From Capsulimonadaceae bacterium (GTDB lineage Bacteria > Armatimonadota > Armatimonadia > Armatimonadales > Capsulimonadaceae), in assembly GCA_031292625.1 (NCBI GenBank), contig JARLGU010000062.1, positions 100,354 to 164,353 on the forward strand: a stretch of DNA of 64,000 nt. The letters run 5' to 3'. Below, in pieces: positions 36,335 through 48,300 of this stretch. How positions within the stretch are numbered: position 1 is the stretch's first letter; each line of letters opens with the position of its first letter. The notes under the pieces are model-generated. The model saw nothing but the letters and a program-made list of their open reading frames with translations, had not been told where the DNA came from and did not search any database. The translations under genes were made by a program, and so were the position numbers.

Positions 36335-39300
36335 ATGTACCGAAATATCCTGTTCGCAATTATCATCGCTTTCTCGCTTCTCGGCTTCTCCGGAGTTGGC
36401 AGGGCGCAGGCGCTGCCGGCCATAACGTCCATCAGCGCTGTCGTGGCTGACGCTACCACGTCGTCCATTACATTGTCTTGGAGCGCACCGAGCGGCGCAA
36501 CGACGGGCGTGACGTACAACATTTATCGGGGGACTAAATCAACTGTGTATGCTGGAACACCAGTTGGGACGGCGTCTTACCCTGCAACGACATTTATTGA
36601 CTCCGGCCTTACGCCAGGCACGCAATATTTTTATGTTGTGACATCGGTTATTACGGTTAGCGGTACGAAATACGAGAGCCTTTACAGCACGCCTGAAGTG
36701 TCGGAATACACGCTTTGCTCCTCGACGACCCTAAACGTCCCGACAGTTCCCATTAGCTCATGGGAGGAAGTCGATCTTTCGTGGACAGCGGTTACTGGAG
36801 CAGCGAGCTACAACGTTTATCGCGAGGCTACGTATTTGGGCGAAGCGTTGCCTCAGTGGACTTGCATCAAGGTGGGCTGCTTAACAACAAAGTTTGTTGA
36901 TGATGGCATCAACGACACCACCGCGCCAGATCCGGGTGCCGGTGGATCTGGCGCCGGCGAAGTACCGGAGTCGTACTCGTACTACGTTACAGTCAACAAC
37001 CAGCAGGGCACTGCGCATACTGCTGGCACTGAAGGGACGGCGACGCTTGGCCTGGAGAGCAACACGGTAACTGCTACCGCAAACGGGCCGGTAGATCTCA
37101 CTGCGGTCGTCGGCGGGAACAACCAGGCCGCGCTGACGTGGACAGACACAGATAACGCATTAAGCTACAATATTTACCGTGCCACGTCGAGCGGTAATGA
37201 AGTACTTGTTAAGAGCGGTATTACAGCCAAGAGTTATACTGACACGGGGCTCGCTAGCGGAACTTGGTATTACTATCGAGTGACAGGCAACTACAGCACC
37301 TGGATTCCTACATACGAAAGTGGTAAGAGTAACGAGGCTTACTCGGAGACTATCCCAATTGTTCCGGCAAACCTGACTGCTGTGGGCAGCAACGCGCAGA
37401 TTTTGCTTAGTTGGACAATTTGCCCAAACGCGATTGGCTACAACCTCTATCGTAGTTCGACTTCGTCCGGCGGACCGTGGTCCAAAGTTACCGAAGTTTC
37501 CTCGGCCCTATCGAGCTGCGCGGACTCTAGCCTTACTCCTGGACAAACCTATTGGTATTACTTGACATCGCTTTCGTTTGGCGGCGAGAGCGCCCCAAGC
37601 AACGTCGCATCGGCTACGGTCGCGGGACCGACTAATTTGATTGCCACGCCTGGAAACGCCCAGGTCTTGCTGAATTGGTCCGCCGCGACAGGGGCTTCGA
37701 CTTATTATATTTACCGAACCTTGGCGAATGGGGCAGCGGGCAGCGAAAATTCGACATACATCGCGACGGCCACGTCCACGAGTTATACGGACCAGTCTGT
37801 TACAAACGGCGACACCTATTATTACGAGGTGAGCGCCGAGACGCCTTTGGGAGCCGGCGCCGTGAGCAATGAGGCCTCTGCTACCCCCGCTGTTCGGCCG
37901 GCGGTGCCGACGGATCTTGTTGCAACGCCTGGTATACAGCAGGTCGCTTTAAGCTGGAACGCGCCAGTGGGTGCAACGGGCTCTGTGACCTATACCGTCT
38001 ACCGAGGGACAGCGTCTGGCGGCGAAAGCCTTCTTGCGGCAAATATTACCTCGACCACCTACTCGGACACGGGATTGTCCAATAATCAGATCTATTACTA
38101 CTATGTGACGGTGACTATCAACGGTTCTGAGAGCCTGCCGAGCAATGAGGTGTACGCGACGACGCCGCCCGCCGCTCCGACAGGTCTGACCGCGCAGGCG
38201 CAAACGGGGCCGAATGTCCTGCTGAACTGGAATGCGAGCGCCGGCGCCACAAGCTACAATATTCTACGCAGTACGGCGTCTGGATCCGAGCAGGTTCTGA
38301 CGAGCACTACGCCAGCCACGGTCACCGCAACCACCTACACCGATACGACGGTAAGCGGGGGCACGACTTATTATTATGAAGTTCAGGCGGTTAACAGTGT
38401 AGATGCGTCAGTTCCGAGCGCATCAAGCGCGGAGGCAAGCGCGACGACCGTGCCTTCGGCGCCGACGCTCAATGCTCCTGTTGGCGGCAACCAGCAGATC
38501 ATCTTGTCGTGGTCACCGTCGGTCGGGGCAACTGGCTACAATGTTTATTGCGGGACATCGCCAGGCAGCGAAACGAAAGTGGGGCAGGTTTCTTCTTCGG
38601 TGACGACCTTCACGAACGCAGGACTTTCGAACGGAACCACCTATTACTATGAGGTGACCGCATATGATGCGGGCGGAGAAAGCGTAAAGAGCAACGAAAC
38701 GAGCGCAATTACGATCCCCGCTGCTCCGATCAATCTTTCGGCTACGGGCGGCGCTACGAGCATATCGCTGACGTGGACTGCTTCCACAGGGGCGTCGAGC
38801 TACAATATCTATCGCGGCACATCTTCAGGCGGCGAGGTAAAGATTTCCACCACGCCTGCTACCGTCACCTCTACGACCTACAGTGACACTAGCGTCACAT
38901 CCGGTGACACCTATTTTTACGAAGTGACTGCCGTTAACAACACCCCTGCCGAAAGCAGTAGGAGCAACGAGGTATCGGTAAGTGCGACAACCACCCCCTC
39001 GGCCCCGAGCGGTCTTTCGGCTACCGTGCCATCGGGCGGCCTTGCGCAGGTTGTCCTTGCATGGTCCGCTCCTTCGACCGGGACGGTTGCTACGTATAAC
39101 ATCTATCGTAGCGCGACGTCTACCCCGTACACGTGGACGCAGGTGACTGCCGTTCCCTCGACGAGCACCGGCTATACGGATTCGAGTGTTTCGCTTGCCA
39201 AGGTCTACTACTACGAGATCACGGCGGTGAACGGCAGCGGGGTCGAGAGTTCCGCAAGTAACGTCGCGAGTGCAACGACGCCTTTGGCAGCCCCAACGGG

Positions 39301-42300
39301 ACTGACCGCGACCGGCGGGACGCAGCAGGTCGTACTCGCTTGGACGGCGGTTAGCGGCGCAACGAGCTATGACGTTTATCGATCGCTTACGTCCGGCGGC
39401 GAGGCCCAAGTCCAGACCGGAGTGACGACGACAAGCTATACGGATTCATCTCTGACGCCGGGCACGACCTACTACTATGAGGTGACGGCGGTCTACAGCG
39501 GTGTCGAGAGCGCGCGGAGCACCGAGAAGAACACCACGACGATACCGGCCGCTCCCAGCCTCAATACGCCGGTTCCCGGCATCGGACAGGTCGGGCTCTC
39601 CTGGACGCCTCCCAGTTCAGGGCCGGCGCCGTCGAGCTACAACATATATCGCTCCACGACCCCAGGCGCTGAGGTTGACGTCAAATCGGGCGTGACCTCC
39701 ACGAGCTATGCGGACACAACTGTAAGTGCCGGCACGACCTACTACTACGAGGTGACTGCGGTCAATGCGGGAGTTGAGAGTCCGAAGAGCGCTCCAGAGC
39801 AATCCGCTACGACGTATCCCGCAGCGCCATCCGGGCTAGTCGCGACGGGCGGACAAGCCAAGGTTTCGTTGACTTGGACCGCTTCCACCGGAGCATCAAG
39901 CTACAACATTTTCCGTGGAACTTCGCTGGGAGGCGAAGCGCAGATCACAACTTCGCCGGTCACCGTTACTACCACAAGTTACACCGATTTGGCAGTCAGT
40001 ACCGGCACCGTTTACTACTACTACGTGACGGCGGTCGGCGCCAGCGGGCAGAGCAGCGGCAGTAATGAACAGAGCGCGACTACAGCGCCTGCCGCGCCGA
40101 CGCTCGCTGCTCCTGCCGCAGGTAATGGCCAGGTCGTTCTATCTTGGAGCGAGGCCACTGGTCAGACGGTCACCAGCTTTAATATTTACCGGGGCCTATC
40201 GGCTGGCGGCGAATCGACAACGCCGATCGCATCCACATCCGGGACTTCAACGACGTACACGGATACAAGTGTTACGAATGGGGCGACCTACTATTACTAC
40301 ATGACCGCCGTAAACTCTGGCGGCGAAAGCCCGGATAGCACGGAACAGGGACCCGAAAACCCGGTGTCTGCGATCTCGGCGCCGACACTTGCGCTGGGAA
40401 CGCCTGCGATTCCGCTCGGGGGCGCGGCCTCGATTTCTCTATCATGGACGGCTGGCGGAACGGGAACTGCCGCGACGTACAATGTCTACCAGAGCTTGAC
40501 AGGCATTGCGGGCTCATGGTCGGTTGTAGCGTCGGTTCTTTCGTCTGCTACGAGCTATACCGTTACGGGGCTGAGCGCGGACACTCTTTATCACTATTAT
40601 GTGACGGCAGTCACGAGCGGTGGAAGCGAGAGTTCTGCAAGCAATACGGTAAGTGACACGACCCCGACAACGGCGCCTGCGATTACCACGATCACTGGCG
40701 GCAGTTCGCAGGTTTCGTTAACATGGACGCGACCTACAGGCGCGACCAGTTTCAATCTCTACCGCTCCTCCACGGGTGCTGGCGGGGAAGGTTCAACCCC
40801 ATACCAGTCGTCGCTGACGGCGCTTACCTTTACCGACACGAGTGTTAGTTCCGGCTCCAAGTACTACTATTATATGACTGCCGTTAACGTTGGCGGGGGC
40901 GAAAGTGCCGCTAGCGCGGAGAAGAACGCTACGACGATTGCGGCGGCGCCGACACTTTCTGCGCCTGTTGCTGGCAACGGTCAGGTCGCTCTTTCGTGGA
41001 CGGAGACGACCGGCCAGATCGTGAGCAGCTATAACATTTACCGTGGAACCGCGTCAGGCGGCGAGAGCTCGACGCCCCTAGCGTCAGTGACTTCCACTTC
41101 GACGACGTACACGGATACGACTGTCGCGAATGGAACGCAGTATTGGTACTTCGTTACCGCGGTCAACGCGGGCGGCGAAAGCGGCCACGGCTCCGATCAG
41201 GCGGCGACTCCCTCAGCGCCAACTACTCCAACAGCGCTGAACGCGACTGGCGGGAACCAGCAGGTTCTGCTGACCTGGACGGCTCCGGCTGGGAGCCCGG
41301 CCAGCTACAACATCTACCGCAGCCTCACATCCGGCGGCGAAGGCACGACGGCGTATAAGACGGGCGTGAGTTCGACGAGCTATACGGACAGCGGTCTGAC
41401 GAACAACACGCAGTATTTCTATGAGGTGACGGCCGTTTACAGCGGCGCTGGCGAGAGCGCCAAGAGCACGGAAGCCGCTGCGTGGACGCTTTGCGCCGCG
41501 CCGACGCTCCTGGCTGCGACCGCCGGCAATGGGCAGATCGGCTTGTCGTGGACGGCGCCAACCGGCGGCGCGTCGAGCTACGACGTATTCCGGGGCACCA
41601 GCTCTGGCGCAGAGACCTCGCTCACGACGGTCACGTCGACGAATTGCACCGACTCATCAGGTCTCGCCAATGGCACGACGTACTACTACTACGTGACGGC
41701 CGTTAACGGGGCGGGCGTTCAGGGCCCTCGAAGCAATGAACCCCATGCGACGCCGTCAGCCGCGATCCCTGCGAACCTGACCGCGACCGCGGGAAACGCG
41801 ACCGTAACGCTTGCTTGGACCGCTGTTAGCGGCGCGACGGCCTATAACATCTATCGAAGCGCCACGTCCGGCGGCGAGGGGACCACGGCCACTTACAGCC
41901 CGGCGGGCACGGCGACGACATACGCGGACAGCGCCGTGACGAACGGCACGGCAAACTATGAAGTGACGGCAATTACGTCCGGCGGCGAAAGCGCCAAGAG
42001 CAATGAGGCGAACGCCACGCCTCTCTCGCCCGGGCCGACGAGCCTTGTCGCGACTCCTGGCAATCAACAGGTCTCGTTGACCTGGACCGCGCCAACGGGC
42101 GCCACGGGCTCGACGACATATAGTGTGTATCGTGGAACATCCTCTGGCGGCGAGGCGCTTACGCCGGTGGCGACAAGCCTTGCCGGCACTACGTACGTCA
42201 ACTCGGGCCTGACGAACGGCACGACATACTACTACGAAGTGACGGCGGTGACATCTTCGGTTGAAAGCGCGAAGAGCAACGAGGCCAGCGCCGCGCCCGT

Positions 42301-45300
42301 GCCTCCGGCTCCTACGGCGCCGACAAACCTGTCGGCGACCGGCGGATACCAGCAAGTCGCGTTGACGTGGACGGCTGGGAGCGGCGCATCGTCGTACTCC
42401 GTCTATCGCGGCACGGTCGCGGGCGGCGAGGCTGCCACCCCCATCGCATCCGGCGTGGCGTCGACGAGCTTTACGGATAATGCGGCGACGGACGCGAGCA
42501 GCACTCCGGCCAACAACCTGACATACTACTACACCGTCATCGCCGTCAATAGCGTTGGCGTTGCGAGTTCATCGAGCAACGAGGCGCACGCGATGACCCT
42601 GCCTGGGCCGCCGACCGGTCTCAATGCCGTGGGCAGCAATCAGGTGATTTCGCTGACGTGGACCGCGCCGTCGGGCGGCGTGTCCGGATACAGCGTATTC
42701 CGAGGCACGGCCTCCGGTGGGGAGTCCTTCCTGACAAGCGTCCCGTCGACGGTGACCAATTGCTTCGATACCGGCGTTTCGCCCGGCACCACGTACTACT
42801 ACTACGTGACGTCGCTAAACAGCGCCGGCGGCTCGAGCACCGCCAGTACCGAGGCGCACGCTACGGCATCGCCGGCAGCTCCCGTCCTCGCCTCGGCAAC
42901 CGCCGTGAACAAGCAGGTGACTCTCGTGTGGGCCGCCTCGACTGGCGCGACGAGTTACAACGTGTATCGCGGGACAACCGCTAGCGGCGAGTCCGCAACG
43001 CCTGTCGCAACCGGCATCGCCGCGCTAACATATGTTGATACCAGCCTTACGGATGGCACGACATACTTCTACGAGGTGACGGCTGTCGATGCCGGCGGCG
43101 AGAGTCTCAAGAGCAACGAATTGAGCGCGACTCCGACGCCGGGCGCGCCGACGAACCTGATCGCAACCGCTGGTAACCAGCAGGTCTTGCTGACGTGGAC
43201 GGCTGGGGCCGGCGCCGCGACCTATAATATCTACCGTGGATCGACTTCAGGCGGCGAGGGCACGACGCCCTATAAGACGGGCGTGGCGACTGCGAGCTAT
43301 ACTGACACCGGCCTAACTGATGGCACTACGTACTATTACACGGTGACCGCGGTGAACGTCGACGAAAGCGCGGCGAGCAATGAGGCGCACGCGGCTCCGG
43401 CTCCCAACGCGCCGGCAGGACTGAGCGCGACCGGCGGCAGCCTCCAGGTTTCCCTTAGCTGGACCGCGTCGGCCGGGGCTGTAACCTATAACGTGTACCG
43501 GGGAACGACGTCAGGCGGCGAATCGGCGACGGCCATACAGACCGGTCTGACCAGCCCGAGCTATCTCGACACTGGCCTAACCGCCGCAACGCAGTATTTC
43601 TACAAGGTGACTGCGGTCAACGTCGACGAGAGCGCCAAGAGCGCGGAGGCGAATACGTGGACCTTCGCGCCAGTTCCGACCGGCCTCCTGGCCTCGGCGG
43701 GCAATAAGCAGGTTTCACTAACGTGGAACCCATCCGGCGGAGCTACAAGCTACAACATCTATCGCGGAACGACGTCAGGCGGCGAAGGAAGCACGGCCTA
43801 TAAGACGGGCGTGACTACCGCAAGCTACGCCGATACGAGCGTGAACGATGGTACGAAATACTTCTACACGGTGACGGCCGTCGACGCAGGAGGCGAGAGC
43901 GCCCAGTGCTCGGAAGCGTCCGCAACGCCGGTTCCCGACAAGCCGACGAACCTGATTTCCACACCCGGAAACCAGCAGGTCGTGCTGGCGTGGACGGCTG
44001 GGGCCGGCGCTGTGACCTATAACATCTATCGTGGATCGACTTCAGGCGGCGAAGGCACGACGCCCTATAAGACGGGCGTAGCGGCCGTGACCTACACCGA
44101 CTCCGGCCTAACTGATGGCACGACGTACTATTACACGGTGACCGCGGTGAACGTCGACGAGAGTGCGGCGAGCAACGAGACATCCGCAGAACCGCTTCCA
44201 AATGCGCCAACAGGCCTAACGGCCACTGCCGGCGAGGCCCATGTCTCGCTTTCGTGGACCGCATCCGCCGGGGCGGTGACTTACAATGTCTACCGTGGAA
44301 CGTCGGCAGCCGGCGAGGCCGCGACGCCGGTCCAGACAGGCGTAACGGGGACCACGTATAACGATCCCGGTCTCACCGATGGCCAAACGTACTATTATAA
44401 AGTTACCGCCGTCAACACTGACGAAAGTAGCAAGAGCAACGAAGCGTCCGCGACGCCGCTTCCCGACGGCCCAACCGGGCTGATCGCAACCGGCGGCGTT
44501 CAGAGCGTCTTGCTTAACTGGACGGCATCTGTGGGCGCAACCAGCTACAAGGTCTACCGCGGAGCATCCTCCGGCGGCGAAGGCTCGACGGCCGTAGCGA
44601 CCGTGACCAGCCCGACCTACACCGACCCCAGCTTGAGCGACGGTACGACTTACTACTATAAGGTGACCGCAGTCAACGGTTTGGAAACCGCCAAGAGCAA
44701 CGAGGCCAACGCCATTACGATGGCTGCGGTGCCCACGATCCTCACGGCGGCCGCAAGCAATCAACAAGTGTCGCTTACGTGGACAACCTCCACCGGCGCA
44801 ACCAGCTACAACGTCTACCGTGGAACGACGTCAGGCGGCGAATCGGCGACGCCAGTCGCGACAGGCCAGACGACGGGAGCGTTTACGGATAGCGGTCTGA
44901 CCGATGGCACGACTTATTACTACGAGGTTACGGCGCTCGATAATGCCGGCGAAAGCGCGAAGAGCCAGGAAGCACCGGCTAAACCTGCGCCGAGCACGCC
45001 GACTGGCCTCACCGCGACGGGCGGCGCTCAGAGCGTTTCGCTGTCCTGGACAGCGCCTGCCGGAGCCTCAACCTACAACGTTTACCGTGGAACCACATTG
45101 GGCGGCGAGAGCAGCACTCCCGTTGCCACGGGGGTGCCCGGTACGACTTACGTCGACTCAGGTTTGGCGGACGCCACCAAGTATTTCTACAAAGTGACGG
45201 CCGTGAACGGCGCTGAAAGCGGGCAGAGCGGGGAATCTTCCGCGACAACGTACGCTGCGGTTCCGTCGATTCTGACGGCGACGGGCGGCGCTCAGAGCGT

Positions 45301-48300
45301 TTCGCTAACATGGACCGCGTCTACCGGCGCAACCAGCTACAACGTCTACCGTGGCACGACGTTGGGCGGCGAATCGGCGACGCCCGTTGCGACGGGGCTG
45401 ACCAGCCCAAGCTATCTCGACACCTCGTTGAGCGATAGCACGAAATACTATTACGAAGTGTCAGCGCTGGACGCGGGCGGTGAAAGCGGCAAGAGCGCCG
45501 AGGCGCATGCAACCACATTTGCTCCCGCGCCAACGGGCCTCACGGCAACTCCCGGCAACCAACAGATCGTGTTGAACTGGAATGCATCCAGTGGCGCGAC
45601 GAGTTACAACGTCTACCGTGGCACGACGTTAGGCGGCGAAGGCGCGACGGCCGTAGCGACCGTGACCAGCCCGACCTACACCGACCCCGGACTGACGGAT
45701 GGCACGACGTACTTCTACAAGGTGACGGCGGTTCTCGCGGGCGGCGAGAGCGCTAAGAGTAACGAGGCGACGGCTGCGCCGCTTCCCGATGCGCCGGCAG
45801 GCTTGAGTGCAACTGCGGGTAACCAGCAAGTCTCGTTGACCTGGACTGCCTCGGCTGGCGCAGTGACCTACAACGTCTACCGTGGCACAACGGCGGGCGG
45901 CGAAGGCGCGACGCCTTATAAGACGGGCGTGGCGACCGCGAGCTACACCGACACCGGACTGACGGACGGTACGCCGTACTACTACAAAGTGACTGCGGTG
46001 AATGTCGATGAGAGCGGCGCCAGCAATGAGACGTCCGCGACGCCGCTGCCTGACGCGCCGTCAGGTCTGACGGCAACTAGCGGCAGCTTGAAGATCTCGC
46101 TCTCTTGGACGGCGTCCGCCGGTGCGTTGACTTACAACGTTTACCGTGGGACTGCGGCTGGAGCGGAGTCGGCAACCCCGATTGCGACTGGCGTGACTTC
46201 GACAAGCTACACCGATACGGGTCTATCTAGCTTGACGACGTACTATTATAAGGTGAGCGCGGTGAACGTCGCCGTAAGCGCCAAGAGCAACGAGGCGCAC
46301 GCGAAGACAGTTGCCGCAGTGCCGACTGGCCTTTCCGCCGTGCCCGCGCATGAACAGATCTCGTTGACCTGGACTGCGGTCACCGGCGCAACGAGCTACA
46401 ACGTCTACCGCGGCACGTCGGCGGGCGGCGAAGCGGCGACGCCTGTTGCGACGGGGTTGACCACCGCGACTTATACGGATACGAGCCTGGCCGATGGGAT
46501 TCCGTACTATTACAAGGTGACCGCGGTCGATGGGGATGGCGAGAGCGCCATGAGTTCCGAAGCCACCGCGACAACGTTCGCTTCGGTTCCAACCGGCCTG
46601 ACCGCGACGCCGGGCAATCAGCAGATCACGCTGGCCTGGACGGCATCAACGGGAGCGGTCAGCTATAAGGTGTATCGTGGAACGACGGCGGGTGGAGAGG
46701 CGGCGACTCCGGTTGCCGTGGGACTTAAAACTTGCGCCTATGTCGATACGGGCCTGACCAACGGCACGACGTACTATTACACGGTCACCGCGGTTGATGC
46801 AGGCGGCGAGAGCGGTGCCAGCAACGAGGCCCACGCTGCCCCGGTCGCTAATGTTCCAAGCGGGCTCACCGCGACGGCCGGCAACTTGAAAATTACGTTG
46901 TCTTGGACGGCGTCCGCCGGCGCTGCGACGTACAACGTCTACCGAGGGACGACCTCGGGCGGCGAATCGGCGACGGCGATTGCCACGGGCGTGAGCAGTA
47001 CGAGCTACGTTGACACCGGCCTCACCGCCGCAACGCAGTACTTCTACACGGTGACAGCGGTCAACGTAGATGAAAGCGCTCCGAGTAACGAAGCGAACGC
47101 AACGACGTTTGCGGCAGCGCCGACCGGTCTAACGGCGGTGGCGGGAAGCCAGCAGGTGTCGTTGACATGGACTGCCTCGTCGGGTGCGGCGAGCTACAAG
47201 GTCTACCGCGGCACATCGGTCAACGGGGAGGCAGCTACCGCGGTTGCGAGTGGCGTTACAGCGACAAGCTACACCGATACGTCCTTGACCGACGGTACGA
47301 CGTACTACTACAAGGTCTCGGCTGTTGGGGTGGGCGGTGAAGGCCCCGTGAGCAGCGAAGCGTCCGCGACACCGCTCCCGGATGCTCCGACCGGGCTGAC
47401 GGCCACTGCCGGAAATCTGCAGGTTTCGCTTTCATGGACGGTGTCCGTTGGCGCTCTGACCTACAACGTGTACCGGGGAACGTCCGCCAATGGCGAATCG
47501 TCGATACCTGTTGCGACTGGCTTGACTGCCGCCGCGAAGGCGACGACCGTATCCTATAACGACACGGGCCTCTCGGATGGCACGACATACTACTACAAGG
47601 TGACGGCTGTTAGCGGCGTCGAGAGCGCTAAGAGTAACGAAGCGTCCGCGAAGCCTCTTCCGGTCACGCCAGTGAGTCTGACGGCAACGGCGGGCGATCA
47701 GCAAGTTGTCCTGTCGTGGAGCGCAAGCACGGGGGCCGTGACCTACAAGGTCTACCGAGGCACAACGTCCGGCGGCGAAGCGTCGACTGCCGTTGCGTCC
47801 GGAGTGACGTCCACGGGTTGGACCGATACGACCGTGACGAACACGAAGACCTATTACTACTACGTCACCGCAATCAACGGCGCTGGCGAAAGCCCGGCCA
47901 GCAACGAAGCGAGTGCGACGCCGTTTGGCGCAACGAACCTGACGGCAACGGCCGCGCCTTCCCAGGTGACACTGTCGTGGACGTCCGCGGGTTCTCAGGC
48001 TACAGGATACAACCTGTACCGCGGAACGGCCGCAGGCGGCGAAGCGTCGACGCCTCTCGCGACGTTGACATCGTCGACGACGAGCTATGTCGACAATAGC
48101 GCGAACAGCGGCGCATCCGCGCCTGTCAACGGTACGACGTACTACTACTACGTGACGGCGACGACCGCGTCCGGCCAGAGCGCCAAGAGCAACGAAGCCT
48201 CAGCAACGCCGGAGCCGGCTATTCCATCCGCTCCGACGGGCCTGACGGCGACCGCAGGATATCAGCAAGTCTTGCTCTCGTGGACGGCTGCCGCAGGGGC